Shown: one piece after another, positions 41,583-50,517 of the stretch
Position numbering within the stretch: the stretch's first letter is position 1
Layout of the letters: each line of letters opens with the position of its first letter
Assembly (NCBI RefSeq): GCF_900109095.1
Contig: NZ_FNYZ01000008.1
Coordinates: forward strand, 124,001 to 188,000
Length of the DNA: 64,000 nucleotides
Reading direction: 5' to 3'
DNA from: Sphingobium sp. AP50
Lineage (GTDB): Bacteria; Pseudomonadota; Alphaproteobacteria; Sphingomonadales; Sphingomonadaceae
The notes under the pieces: model-generated
Told to the model about the DNA's origin: nothing
The model's database searches: none
Seen by the model: the letters and a program-made list of their open reading frames with translations, nothing else
Translations under genes and position numbers: made by a program

Positions 41583-42601
41583 TTTGCTTCCTTCGCGCTG
41601 GTCATGGCGAAAATGCCGGTGGCGTTGCCGGTGTCGAACGCCAGGTCGAGGCGACCCGTTGCCGGGTCGATGTCGCGACTGATGAATTCATAGAAGGAGC
41701 CCGGCACCATACGCAGTTCCCCGTCAGCGAACGGACGTTCGACACTGTCGGCGCGAAAAGCCGTCTGGCGCACTCGTCCGGTGGCGGAGATTTCCAGCTT
41801 CTCCTTCATCGGGCGGTCTTCCGCCTTCAGGCGATCGGCCAGCGCGGCGACATTGGCGACCCGGTCGGTGGCGTGGTTGAAGGCATTGCCCTCGGTCGCG
41901 ATCCAGGCCGCTTCATTGGATCGGGACAGCAGCAACTGATAATCGTCGAAGGCGGGCGGTTCATGCTGGCGATCGAAGGCGGACAAAATGGTCGGCAGAA
42001 CCGCCATTGCATCAGCGAGTGAGACAGTTTCTCCTGCGGCATAGCGCGCCAGAACCGCCTTCGCCGCGTCATCCAGCGGATCGCGCGATGTGCCGAAGAC
42101 GCGAGCCGCCGCCTCGCCAAATTCCGCGTCGAACCTATCGACATGCAGTTCGGACAGGAAGAATTGCGGAATGGCTTCGGGATAGTCGACATGGCGATAG
42201 GCGCGGCCGGTCATGCGCAGCCGTTCCAGCGGATAAAGCGCCGCCATTTCGAACCCCAGCGGCAGGAAAATGCGCGTAAAGGCATCCTCGCCACCGGGCA
42301 GGGCGCCGGTCGGCCCCTCCGGAAAGCGGATCGCCCGCAACGCGCCATGATCGAACAACACGGTGCCGCCCCGCGCCAACGTGTCGGCGACATAGGCGTC
42401 ACCGCTGGGCACACGGACGAGCAGGTCGTGGAACAGGCAGACATTCATCGCCATGGCAAAGGCGGCGCGCGACACGCTGTTGCCGCTCTCGGCCAGCAGC
42501 GCCGGGTTGATCGTCAGCATGTTCAGCGTCTGGCGGGCAATATCCTTGCCCAGTGTCGCGACGACCAGCGCCTCTATCGTGCTTATATTCTCATTCGACA
42601 T
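41579..42601 (-). CDS. DUF1338 / 2-oxoadipate dioxygenase-decarboxylase-like protein (HglS family)
   Basis: A 340-residue member of DUF1338. The characterised HglS (YdcJ) is an Fe(II) enzyme turning 2-oxoadipate into D-2-hydroxyglutarate and CO2 in lysine catabolism. Candidate metal ligands are His85 (FDHGALR, with Arg89 four residues on as in HglS), His243 (NHATDR) and Glu305 (FYEFISRD). Start at 42601 with GGAG 6 bases upstream. It heads a two-gene operon with the aldehyde dehydrogenase and is divergent from a LysR gene. It is shorter than the Pseudomonas enzyme, so the exact keto acid may differ. Confidence 0.82.
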   Translation of the reverse strand: MSNENISTIEALVVATLGKDIARQTLNMLTINPALLAESGNSVSRAAFAMAMNVCLFHDLLVRVPSGDAYVADTLARGGTVLFDHGALRAIRFPEGPTGALPGGEDAFTRIFLPLGFEMAALYPLERLRMTGRAYRHVDYPEAIPQFFLSELHVDRFDAEFGEAAARVFGTSRDPLDDAAKAVLARYAAGETVSLADAMAVLPTILSAFDRQHEPPAFDDYQLLLSRSNEAAWIATEGNAFNHATDRVANVAALADRLKAEDRPMKEKLEISATGRVRQTAFRADSVERPFADGELRMVPGSFYEFISRDIDPATGRLDLAFDTGNATGIFAMTSAKEAK

Positions 42602-42688
42602 GAAATGCTCCGGGGTGATAGCATCATTATCGCAAGATAGGCATGATTTTCAAAATGGCGACCTGTCATCTGTTGATGCGAGTTTGGA

Positions 42689-43585
42689 ATGAGCAATTTC
42701 CGCAAATGGCTACCCCCGATGAGCACGCTGACCGCGTTCGAGGCGGCGGTGCGCCATGGCGGCTTTTCCCGCGCCGGGCAGGAAATCGGCCTGACCCAGA
42801 GTGCGGTCAGTCGTCAGATCGCCCAGTTGGAAGCTTGGCTGCAAACGCCTTTGTTCGACCGGATCGGGCGGCGGGTACGCCTGAATGAGGCCGGACGCGC
42901 CTATGCCGAGGATTTGCTGCCTGCGCTTGATGCCATCCGCCGCGCCAGCGCGCGGGCTTCGTCGCGGCCATCGCAGACGGCGCTGCGGGTGGCGACCCTG
43001 CCCAGCTTCGGCATGCGCTGGCTGGCGCCGCGCCTGCCGCAACTGACCGCGCGCCATCCCGATCTGGTGATCGATTTTGCCGCCCGGTCCCAGCCCTTCG
43101 ATTTCGGGCATGAGGATTTCGATGCAGCTGTCCATTTCGGTGTCGCGGAGGAATGGCCCGGCGTTGCGATGGACTTTCTTTTCCGGGAGGAAGCGGTGCC
43201 GGTTTGCGCGCCGGAATGGCTTGCGGCGCATCCGCTGCGCGAGCCAGCCGACCTGCTGCATGTGCCCTTGCTCAGCCAGTCTTCCCGCCGGGATGCCTGG
43301 GCGCGCTGGCTGGCGGCGGCCGGTGTGGATGCGTCGGGACTGCTGCCCGGTCCCGCCTTCGAACATTTTCTGATGCTGGCGCAAGCGTCGGCGGCCGGGG
43401 CAGGGGTTGCGCTGATCCCCAGTTTCCTGATCCGGCCGGAACTGGAGGCGGGGACTTTGATCATCCCCTTCGCCCGGCCGATGTCGACCGAGCAGGCCTA
43501 TTATCTCGTCTATCCGCCCGATGCGCTGGCCGGGCCACTGGCCCAGTTTCGCGACTGGATGCTGGATCAGGCGCGGGGCGGGTGA
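42689..43585 (+). CDS. LysR-family regulator (GcvA-like) of the DUF1338 operon
   Basis: A 298-residue LysR regulator. The winged helix-turn-helix lies at about 8-68 (HGGFSRAGQEIGLTQSAVSRQIAQLEAWL). The effector domain follows with the GcvA-like pattern RVATLPSFGMRWLAPRLPQL and FDFGHEDFDAAVHFG. It is divergent from DUF1338 with 87 bases between start codons, so it probably controls the operon and itself. The inducer could be a lysine or keto-acid intermediate, inferred from the target genes. ATG 42719 is an alternative start. Confidence 0.9.
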   Translation: MSNFRKWLPPMSTLTAFEAAVRHGGFSRAGQEIGLTQSAVSRQIAQLEAWLQTPLFDRIGRRVRLNEAGRAYAEDLLPALDAIRRASARASSRPSQTALRVATLPSFGMRWLAPRLPQLTARHPDLVIDFAARSQPFDFGHEDFDAAVHFGVAEEWPGVAMDFLFREEAVPVCAPEWLAAHPLREPADLLHVPLLSQSSRRDAWARWLAAAGVDASGLLPGPAFEHFLMLAQASAAGAGVALIPSFLIRPELEAGTLIIPFARPMSTEQAYYLVYPPDALAGPLAQFRDWMLDQARGG

Positions 43586-43600
43586 GCTTTTCCAACATCC

Positions 43601-43675
43601 CCGTTCGCTTCGAGCGATGTCGAGAAGCGGCCAGAACGGCGCTTATCGTTTTTCGACTTCGCTCGAAACGAACGG
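43601..43675. repeat. Palindromic intergenic repeat, second copy of the 8023 family
   Basis: Arms CCGTTCGCTTCGAGCGATGT (from 43601) and its counterpart ending GCTCGAAACGAACGG (to 43675) are inverted, about 29 bases long with four differences. The core GAGCGAAGTCGA, read on the minus strand of the right arm, matches the repeat at 8023-8131. It lies between convergent LysR and Sel1-SPOR genes. Confidence 0.7.
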
Positions 43676-43683
43676 AGGTAGCA

Positions 43684-44763
43684 TTACATCTTCTTGGGCA
43701 TGCAGTCCGCACCGGCCGCCCTGATCGCGCCGCACAGGCGGCTGGCGTCGGCGCTGCTGGCGATCGGCCCGGCCTGAAGCCGCGTGACGGCTCCGGCTTT
43801 CACCAGATAGGGTTGATAGGCGGACAGGCCGCCGACCTTCTTGCTGAGCTGACTCCAGAGCGCACGGGCGCGTCCTTCTTCGCCGAATGCGCCAAGCTGA
43901 ACGCGCCAATTGCCCGATGCTGCCGGTGCAGGCGTGGCGCGGGGCGCAGGCGGCGTGGGTGCTGGCTTTGCCACGGCCACCTGCGGTGCAGGCTTGGGCA
44001 GAACAGGCTTGGCCGGAACAGGCTTGGGTTGTACCGGCTTTGGCTGGGTCGGTGCGGGGGTGGCGCTCGCCACCTGCCTCGGTGGCGAGGCCGAAGGAAT
44101 GTTCATGATCGAAGGCGGCAATTCGGTCGTGCGGACCGCAGATGGGGTGCTGCGCATGGGGGTCGGCGTAACGGCCGCCATCGCGTTGCTGCTGCTGTCA
44201 TTCTTTTCCAGGCTGGCGGCCAGGGCCAGACCCTGTCTGCGCTGGTCTTCAGGGATGAACTTGTCCATCTGCTCAAGGCTGGACGAGGCCTGCGGCAGGC
44301 CCGCAGCCGAAGCGCGGGTCATCAGCGCATAGGCACGCACCCAATCCTTGCCGATCATGTCCCCGTTGAACAGGGCGGTCCCGACAATATATTGCGCGCG
44401 CGGTTCGCCACGCATGGAGGCATGCTGGAGATAGGGCATGGCGCCGCTCCGGTCCCCCTGCTGGAACAGCAGCAGGCCCAGATTATCCTCGGCGCGCATA
44501 TGCCCCTGTTGTGCGGCCTTGCGATACCAGTCGATCGCAATATTCAGATCCGGCTGGACGCCGCGGCCCAGCTTATAGGCTTGGCCCAGATTGAATTGCG
44601 CGTCGGAATCGCCCGCCTGCGCCAGCGGCCGCCATTCGCCGATCGCCTTGGCATAGTCGCCCTGCTGCCAGGCATCGACGCCGGTCTTTACATCGGCGAT
44701 GGCCGGTGCGGTCGCGATCAACAGCGCGGCAGCCGCCGATCCCCAAATATGTCTACCGTGCAT
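43684..44763 (-). CDS. Exported Sel1/TPR-repeat protein with C-terminal SPOR domain
   Basis: A 359-residue protein with a signal peptide (HIWGSAAAALLIATAPAIA). Sel1-like helical repeats span about 25-180 (AQFNLGQAYKLGRGVQPD, AIDWYRKAAQQGH). A Pro/Lys-rich linker (QPKPVQPKPVPAKPVLPKP) spans about 240-275. A SPOR domain lies at about 285-355 (NWRVQLGAFGEEGRARALW). SPOR domains bind glycan strands stripped of peptides at division septa. Start at 44763 with AGGAG upstream. It is divergent from parA; two near-consensus CtrA boxes lie between them. Its layout echoes the TPR-SPOR lipoprotein at 46208. Confidence 0.85.
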   Translation of the reverse strand: MHGRHIWGSAAAALLIATAPAIADVKTGVDAWQQGDYAKAIGEWRPLAQAGDSDAQFNLGQAYKLGRGVQPDLNIAIDWYRKAAQQGHMRAEDNLGLLLFQQGDRSGAMPYLQHASMRGEPRAQYIVGTALFNGDMIGKDWVRAYALMTRASAAGLPQASSSLEQMDKFIPEDQRRQGLALAASLEKNDSSSNAMAAVTPTPMRSTPSAVRTTELPPSIMNIPSASPPRQVASATPAPTQPKPVQPKPVPAKPVLPKPAPQVAVAKPAPTPPAPRATPAPAASGNWRVQLGAFGEEGRARALWSQLSKKVGGLSAYQPYLVKAGAVTRLQAGPIASSADASRLCGAIRAAGADCMPKKM

Positions 44764-44816
44764 GTATCCATGCTCCTGCCCAGATGAATTTACAAAACAT
44801 CTATCCCCAAACAAGG

Positions 44817-44831
44817 TTAATGTCGCGTTAG
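44817..44831 (+). promoter_or_regulatory. Near-consensus CtrA box 1
   Basis: TTAA-N7-TTAG in the spacer between the Sel1-SPOR gene and parA differs by one base from the CtrA consensus TTAA-N7-TTAA. It is of the same quality as the box upstream of ctrA itself. Confidence 0.6.
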
Positions 44832-44869
44832 CGCGAGTGCATCAAGACAAGACATAGTCATGCATGCAG

Positions 44870-44884
44870 TTAACCGAATTTTAG
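44870..44884 (+). promoter_or_regulatory. Near-consensus CtrA box 2
   Basis: TTAACCG-AATT-TTAG, again TTAA-N7-TTAG, 50 bases before the parA GTG start. It includes the TTAACC half site preferred by CtrA. Its position next to parA suits control of the parA operon. Confidence 0.62.
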
Positions 44885-44933
44885 GCGCGCCCATGGCAAT
44901 CCCTACGGAACTGGATTTTCTGGGGGGACGTGC

Positions 44934-45656
44934 GTGCGGATTCTGGCATTGGCATCACAGAAGGGCGGATCGGGCAAGACGACCTTGTCCGGTCATCTTG
45001 CTGTGCAAGCGCAGATGGCTGGCGCCGGCCCCGTGGTGCTGATCGATATCGACCCGCAGGGGTCGCTCGCCGATTGGTGGAATGAGCGGGAGGCCGAATA
45101 TCCCGCCTTTGCCCAGACCACGGTCGCGCGTTTGGCCGCCGATCTTGAGATATTGCGTCAGCAGGGCTTCAAGCTGGCTGTCATCGATACGCCGCCTGCC
45201 ATCACCATGGCGATTCAGAGCGTCATTTCCGTGGCCGAACTGATCGTCGTGCCGACCCGGCCCAGCCCACACGACCTGCGCGCCGTGGGCGCCACCGTCG
45301 ACCTGTGCGAACGCGCGGGCAAGCCGCTGATCTTCGTCGTCAACGCCGCCACGCCCAAGGCGCGCATCACCTCCGAAGCCGCTGTCGCCCTGTCGCAGCA
45401 TGGCACGGTCGCGCCGGTGACGCTGCATCATCGCACCGATTTCGCGGCATCGATGATCGATGGCCGTACCGTGATGGAGGTCGATCCCAAAGGTCGCTCG
45501 GCCGGGGAGGTCGTGGCGCTCTGGTCCTATGTGTCGGATCGCCTCGAAAAGAATTTCCGCCGCACGGTCTTTTCCGTGCCCCAGGGCAGCGTCGGTACGG
45601 TCGGCGCACCGCGCCCTTCGGGCGGAGGCTTCGGCCGCCGCGTGATCGGCCAGTAA
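44934..45656 (+). CDS. Orphan ParA-family ATPase
   Basis: A 240-residue ParA/MinD ATPase that would form nucleotide-dependent dimers and gradients on nucleoid or membrane. The deviant Walker A is KGGSGKTTLSGHL (Lys10 and the P-loop), Walker A' is DIDPQGSLADWW, and the later block AELIVVPTRPSPHDLRAVG is typical. No N-terminal helix-turn-helix, so it is of the small ParA class. GTG start preceded by GGGGGG. No parB gene or parS is seen; a probable ribbon-helix-helix protein follows by 16 bases, the usual layout for cargo-positioning ParA systems. Its cargo is unknown. Confidence 0.88.
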   Translation: MRILALASQKGGSGKTTLSGHLAVQAQMAGAGPVVLIDIDPQGSLADWWNEREAEYPAFAQTTVARLAADLEILRQQGFKLAVIDTPPAITMAIQSVISVAELIVVPTRPSPHDLRAVGATVDLCERAGKPLIFVVNAATPKARITSEAAVALSQHGTVAPVTLHHRTDFAASMIDGRTVMEVDPKGRSAGEVVALWSYVSDRLEKNFRRTVFSVPQGSVGTVGAPRPSGGGFGRRVIGQ

Positions 45657-45672
45657 GGGGAGGGACAGACCA

Positions 45673-46188
45673 ATGGCAGAACCCAAACCGCTCGCATCGC
45701 TGACCTCCGGCCTGCTCGCCCGCAAGGGCGCGGCGCAGCCTGCCATGCGCCGCCCGATGCTGGGCTTCGGCCGCGCCGCGACGGCAGCCGTTCCGCAGGA
45801 TGATCTGGGCTGGAACGACATGGGCTTCGACGTGGAGCCGATGCCACAGCCGGTCGAAGAGCCCGTTGTGCCGATTGGCCTGACACCGATGGCACCGGTC
45901 CCGCCGATCACGGCCCCGGAGCCGCCGGTCGTCAAGGAACGCCGGACTCTGGCGCAGCGGATCATGGGTAAGGGCGCCAAGACCGATGCCAAGGCCGCAA
46001 CGGGGCGCAAGGCCGCCTTCACGCTGCGGCTGGACGCCGAACGCCATCTCAAGCTGCGGCTGGCCTGCGCGATCACCGGGCAGTCGGCCCAGCAGATCGT
46101 CACCCAGTCGCTCGACGATTTTCTCAACGACCTGCCGGAAATCGACCGGCTGACGCAGCAGCTGCCGCACATGCGCGACGGCCAGTGA
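45673..46188 (+). CDS. Probable ribbon-helix-helix partner of the ParA ATPase
   Basis: A 171-residue protein. The first about 110 residues are Pro/Ala-rich and probably disordered (VEPMPQPVEEPVVPIGLTPM). The last about 60 contain a beta-strand AAFTLRLD followed by helices ERHLKLRLACAITGQSAQQ and IVTQSLDDFLNDL, the layout of a ribbon-helix-helix (CopG/ParG-like) domain. Small ParA ATPases are often stimulated by such partners through a basic disordered N-terminus. Position and fold prediction support the role. I do not recognise a named family. Confidence 0.68.
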   Translation: MAEPKPLASLTSGLLARKGAAQPAMRRPMLGFGRAATAAVPQDDLGWNDMGFDVEPMPQPVEEPVVPIGLTPMAPVPPITAPEPPVVKERRTLAQRIMGKGAKTDAKAATGRKAAFTLRLDAERHLKLRLACAITGQSAQQIVTQSLDDFLNDLPEIDRLTQQLPHMRDGQ

Positions 46189-46207
46189 ATGAAGGGTGGG
46201 TATTGAT

Positions 46208-47590
46208 ATGAACCGCAAGACATTTGGAAAGGCGGCACTATCCTCGCTGATCGTCGCCACCACCATGGTCGGCTGCACCGGTGCAGCCTTCCGTCCCCGG
46301 ACCTCAGCGGTCCAGCAGAAGGGCGATCCGGCCAAACTTGCTGCCGCCGCTGAAAAGGCGCTGGCCAGCCGCAACGCCGTCAAGGCGGTGGAATCGGCTG
46401 AAGCCGCGGTCCAGCTTGCGCCGCAGAACGCTGCCTATCGCCAGATATTGGGTCGCGCCTATGTGCTGGCCGGCCGCTTCGCCTCGGCTGAAACCGCGCT
46501 TGCCGATGCGATGGATCTGGGCAATGCTGATGCCAGCACCGTCGTTAGCCTTGCGCTGGTGCAGGTTGCGCAGGGCCGTCCCGACGCGGCGCGCAACCTG
46601 CTGATCGAACATGCCGACACCGTCCCTGCCGGCGATTATGGCCTGGCCATGGCGATGGCCGGCGATCCGGTCGAAGGCGTGCGCATCCTGTCGCAGGCGA
46701 TCCATGACCCGTCCGCCACCGCCCGCACGCGCCAAAATCTAGCCTATGCCTATGCGCTGGGCGGCCGCTGGAAGGATGCCCGTATGATTGTGGGCATGGA
46801 CATGGAACCGCTGGACGCCAACAAGCGGATTTCCGATTGGGCGCAGATTGCCGAACCGTCGCTGGCTCCGATGCGCGTCGCCGCACTGATGGGCGTGATC
46901 CGTAATGAAGGTGATCCGGGCCAGCCGATCGCGCTGGCGCTGGCCGCGCCCGTTGCTGCGCCGGTGCAGATGGCGGAGGTCACGCCGGCCGCCGCGCCGG
47001 AGCCCGAAGTGCAGCCGATCGCGCCCGTACAGGTCGCTGAAGCCGCGCCTGCGCCTCAACCGCCTGCGCCCCAACAGGTTGTGCAACCAGCACCCGTGCC
47101 GGTCATCAAGGCATCGTCCAGGCCGGTGCGCGTCGCGGCGCGCGATTTCATCATTGAGGATCATAACGCTCGCCCGGTCGCGGCAAAGGCTTTCGCCAAA
47201 TCCTCTGCCAAGACACAGGTTGCTGCCGCGCCGGTTGCCCGGATGCAGCAGGCTGCTTTCCTCAAGCCCGTCAGCAATGGCGCCAGCAACTGGGTCGTCC
47301 AGCTTGGCGCCTATGACAGTGCAGCGATCGCCAAGGAAAAATATATGAGCATGGCCGGTCGCAGCGGCACGCTGGCGGCTTTCCCGGTTCTCACCAGCCA
47401 GGCGACGGTCAACGGCAAACCCTATCATCGTCTCGCCATCAGCGGCTTTGCCAGCCGGGCTGACGCAACGCTGGCCTGCCGCACGATCCGGGCGCAGCGC
47501 GGCCAGTGCTTCGTGCGTGAAACCGCTCCGAACGCCACTCCGCAGCGCTGGGCGCTCGCCACTCGCGGACGCCAATACGCTTCACGCTGA
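46208..47590 (+). CDS. TPR-SPOR lipoprotein
   Basis: A 460-residue envelope protein. A lipobox (VGCTG) after a hydrophobic segment (LSSLIVATTMV) suggests an outer-membrane or periplasmic lipoprotein. TPR-like helices cover about 40-210 (KAVESAEAAVQLAPQNAAYR). A Pro/Ala-rich linker follows (about 245-300), then a SPOR domain at about 355-440 (NWVVQLGAYDSAAIAKEKYM). It is third in the parA operon and parallels the divergent Sel1-SPOR protein. Start ATG 46208 is chosen with GAAGGG upstream. It would link the ParA system to septal peptidoglycan. Confidence 0.82.
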   Translation: MNRKTFGKAALSSLIVATTMVGCTGAAFRPRTSAVQQKGDPAKLAAAAEKALASRNAVKAVESAEAAVQLAPQNAAYRQILGRAYVLAGRFASAETALADAMDLGNADASTVVSLALVQVAQGRPDAARNLLIEHADTVPAGDYGLAMAMAGDPVEGVRILSQAIHDPSATARTRQNLAYAYALGGRWKDARMIVGMDMEPLDANKRISDWAQIAEPSLAPMRVAALMGVIRNEGDPGQPIALALAAPVAAPVQMAEVTPAAAPEPEVQPIAPVQVAEAAPAPQPPAPQQVVQPAPVPVIKASSRPVRVAARDFIIEDHNARPVAAKAFAKSSAKTQVAAAPVARMQQAAFLKPVSNGASNWVVQLGAYDSAAIAKEKYMSMAGRSGTLAAFPVLTSQATVNGKPYHRLAISGFASRADATLACRTIRAQRGQCFVRETAPNATPQRWALATRGRQYASR

Positions 47591-47615
47591 TTCCTACGCT
47601 CCCAAGCGATCCTTG

Positions 47616-47650
47616 AAGCGCGCAGACCCATCGGGTTTTGCGCGCTTTTT
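47616..47650 (+). terminator. Rho-independent terminator after the parA operon
   Basis: A perfect 9-bp stem (AAGCGCGCA / TGCGCGCTT) with a 14-base loop is followed by TTT CTT, 25 bases beyond the TPR-SPOR stop. It separates the operon from the glutaminase. Confidence 0.8.
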
Positions 47651-47726
47651 CTTCTGACGGAAGGCGAGTTGGGGAACGGATTTTCCGCCGTGCCATGTCT
47701 GGCCTTTGCGCTTATGGAGCGTCGTC

Positions 47727-48668
47727 ATGGTCCCCGATCTCCCCGCTCTTGTCGACGAAATCGCTACCACCATGCAGGCGATGGAGGATCGCGGGCAGGT
47801 TGCCAGCTATATACCCGAACTGGCCAAGGTCGATCCGGCGCAGTTCGGCATTGCCATCGCGACGGCCGACGGTCGTCTGCTGGTCGGCGGTGACGCCGAC
47901 ACCGGCTTTTCGATCCAGTCCATTTCAAAGGTGTTTGCGCTGACTTTGGCGCTGGGCAAGGTCGGCGATCAGCTATGGGATCGGGTGGGGCGCGAGCCGT
48001 CGGGTAATGCCTTCAATTCGATCGTCCAGCTTGAACAGGAGCAGGGGATTCCGCGTAACCCCTTCATCAATGCCGGTGCGATCGTGGTGTCCGACGTCAA
48101 TCTGGGTGGGCATCAGCCGCGTGTGGCGATCGGCGAAATGCTGCGCTTCGTGCGCTATCTCGCCGGCGATGACGCGATCGCCATCAATGAGGAGGTGGCC
48201 GCCTCCGAAACCGCGACCGGCTTTCGTAACATGGCGCTGGCCAACTATATGCGCGCCTTCGGCAATGTCCGCCATCCGGTCGATCTGGTGCTGGGCAGCT
48301 ATTTCCATCAATGCGCGATCGAGATGAACTGCCGCCAGTTGGCGCTGGCCGGCCGCTACCTCATGCTGGACGGTCGGCATCCCGACGGGGGCAGGGTAGT
48401 ATCGCCCGGTCGCGCCCGGCGCATCAATGCACTGATGCTGACCTGTGGCCATTATGATGCATCGGGCGATTTCGCCTTTCGCGTCGGCATTCCCGGTAAG
48501 TCGGGCGTGGGCGGCGGCATCCTTGCCATCGTGCCGGGGCGGGCATCGATCGCGGTCTGGTCGCCGGGGCTCAACGAAAATGGCAACAGCCAGTTGGGCA
48601 CGCAGGCGCTTGAGTTACTTGCGCGCCGCACTGGCTGGTCGGTCTTCAGTCCGCCGGATGCGCGTTAA
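47727..48668 (+). CDS. glsA: Glutaminase
   Basis: A 313-residue serine-dependent glutaminase of the beta-lactamase-like fold, converting glutamine to glutamate and ammonia. The catalytic Ser-x-x-Lys is in [15 protein letters not shown], the conserved [10 protein letters not shown] follows, then [10 protein letters not shown] and the [14 protein letters not shown] loop. Start ATG 47727 (MVPDLPALV) with GGAGCG upstream; an in-frame TTG at 47706 is rejected. It ends 4 bases inside the convergent antiporter gene. Length is normal. Confidence 0.96.
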   Translation: MVPDLPALVDEIATTMQAMEDRGQVASYIPELAKVDPAQFGIAIATADGRLLVGGDADTGFSIQSISKVFALTLALGKVGDQLWDRVGREPSGNAFNSIVQLEQEQGIPRNPFINAGAIVVSDVNLGGHQPRVAIGEMLRFVRYLAGDDAIAINEEVAASETATGFRNMALANYMRAFGNVRHPVDLVLGSYFHQCAIEMNCRQLALAGRYLMLDGRHPDGGRVVSPGRARRINALMLTCGHYDASGDFAFRVGIPGKSGVGGGILAIVPGRASIAVWSPGLNENGNSQLGTQALELLARRTGWSVFSPPDAR

Positions 48669-50449
48669 GGCACCTCATCCGGACGCAGTCGGCGCAGCTT
48701 TGGGGCGATTTCCAGATGGGCGGCTTCCTTGATGCCCATGCGCAGATCTTCGCGCGTCTGATGGATCGACGCGATCACTGGCCCCATCGCGACGCCTAGA
48801 TCGACCAGCGCTGTTTCCGCCAGCTGCAATGAACTTTCCAGCGTCTCCGGTACGGCATCGCTCGCGCCTGCCTTGTAGAGTTGGGTCGCATGATCGGTGT
48901 CGCGCGCCCGGGCGATGATCGGCAGGTCGGGCACCCAGCCGCGCACCCGCTTGGTCACGCGCACCGATAGCACCGGATCGTCCATCGTCAGGATCAGCGC
49001 GCGGGCATGGCCCAATCGCAGCTTGTCCAGCATCTCCGCCCGCGCCACGTCACCGAACAGAATGGGATAGCCCAGCCGCCGCGCCTCTGCGACGACGTCC
49101 GGATCAGACTCGACCACGATGAAGCGCTGCTTATGGGTCTTGAGCAGGTCGCACACCATGCGCCCCACCCGACCGAAACCGATGACCACAGCGGCGGCCT
49201 CCGTCTGATCCTGCTCGGCTTCTACCCGTTCTTCGCCAATCGCCATTTCCAGCCGCCGGGCAATATCATGGCCGATGCGCGCCAGCAGCGGCGTGATGGT
49301 CAGGCCGATGGCGGTCACGATCTGCCAGAAGGCGGCCGTCGAAGGTAGGATCAATTGCGCCGCCGCCGCCGCCGACAGCACGATCAGCGTGGTTTCCGAC
49401 GGGCTGGACATCAGCACGCCGACTTCCAGCGCTACACCCTTGCGCACGCCCGACAGATAAAGGAGGCCGGATGTCACCAGCGTCTTGGCCACCACCACGC
49501 CCATGACTGCCAGCAGCAGGCTGGGCCAGTTGGCCAGGATGACGCGAATGTCCAGGCTCATGCCCACGGTGATCAGGAACACGCCCAGCGCCAGCCCCTT
49601 GAACGGGGCGGTCATCACCTCGACCTCGCCATGATAATCCGTTTCGGCGATCAGCAGGCCGGCCAGCAGCGCGCCCACGATCGGTGAAAGACCCGCGATC
49701 GATGTGGCAAGGCTGGAGACGATCACGACCAGCAGACTTGCTGCGAGGAACACTTCAGGGCTTTTGGTTCGTGCCGCCTGACTGAACATCTGGGGCAGGG
49801 CCAGGCGCCCCAGCACCAGCATCACGGCAATGGTGATGCCGCCCTTCATCAACGTGTTGGCCAGTTCGTTCCAGGCGCCTTCCGGGCTGGCCGCGACCGA
49901 TGGCGCCAGCGCGCCGAGCATGAAGATGATCGGGACGAGGGCAAGATCCTCGAACAGCAGCATGGAAAAGGCGGATCGCCCGACTGCGCTCTGTGTCCCC
50001 ACCATCGGCAGCACGACCGCCGTGGAAGACAGGGCAAGGGCAAGGCCAAGGCCAATGGCGCCGGCCGTCGGCTGGCCCAGCAGATAGAGGCCCAGCGCGA
50101 TCAGCAACCCGCTGCCGATCAGTTCCGCCGCACCTACGCCGAATACCTGGGCTCGCATCGTCCACAATCGTCGGAAACTCAGTTCCAGTCCGATCGAGAA
50201 GAGCAATAATATGACGCCCAGTTCCGCGAATGGTTCTATCGCTTCGCGATTGGATATCGTCACATGATAAAGCCAGGGATATTGGCCGACCAGCGCGCCA
50301 AGCCCCGCCGGGCCAACGGCCAGACCCACCAGAATGAAACCGATCACAGGACTGATGCGGAAACGGGCAAATCCCGGGATCACCAACCCGGCAGCGCCGA
50401 GGATGACGAGGGAGTCGCTGAAGCTTTGTGTATTGATTGTGCCGGCCAT
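48665..50449 (-). CDS. CPA2-family monovalent cation:proton antiporter (KefB-like)
   Basis: A 594-residue inner-membrane transporter with about 12-13 membrane segments (residues about 10-385) of the Na+/H+ exchanger fold, including the strand [15 protein letters not shown] and the acidic site in [13 protein letters not shown] cytoplasmic RCK/TrkA-N domain (about 420-535, [25 protein letters not shown]) follows for nucleotide or metabolite control. It most resembles KefB/KefC-type potassium efflux systems used in electrophile and pH protection. No KefF/KefG-type ancillary oxidoreductase is adjacent. It overlaps glsA by 4 bases at the 3' ends. Confidence 0.92.
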   Translation of the reverse strand: MAGTINTQSFSDSLVILGAAGLVIPGFARFRISPVIGFILVGLAVGPAGLGALVGQYPWLYHVTISNREAIEPFAELGVILLLFSIGLELSFRRLWTMRAQVFGVGAAELIGSGLLIALGLYLLGQPTAGAIGLGLALALSSTAVVLPMVGTQSAVGRSAFSMLLFEDLALVPIIFMLGALAPSVAASPEGAWNELANTLMKGGITIAVMLVLGRLALPQMFSQAARTKSPEVFLAASLLVVIVSSLATSIAGLSPIVGALLAGLLIAETDYHGEVEVMTAPFKGLALGVFLITVGMSLDIRVILANWPSLLLAVMGVVVAKTLVTSGLLYLSGVRKGVALEVGVLMSSPSETTLIVLSAAAAAQLILPSTAAFWQIVTAIGLTITPLLARIGHDIARRLEMAIGEERVEAEQDQTEAAAVVIGFGRVGRMVCDLLKTHKQRFIVVESDPDVVAEARRLGYPILFGDVARAEMLDKLRLGHARALILTMDDPVLSVRVTKRVRGWVPDLPIIARARDTDHATQLYKAGASDAVPETLESSLQLAETALVDLGVAMGPVIASIHQTREDLRMGIKEAAHLEIAPKLRRLRPDEVP

Positions 50450-50517
50450 GCCCCATCATTGCGGCTGCGGGCGCAAATGGCCAGAGTTTGTCGTAAAAAA
50501 TCCTCTATTCGTCGGCT

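Noticed and set aside
43153-44787. 544-residue open frame running across the LysR end and the Sel1-SPOR gene
   Set aside because: Runs through an intergenic palindrome and opposite a gene with clear domains; composition is Arg/Gly-rich noise.
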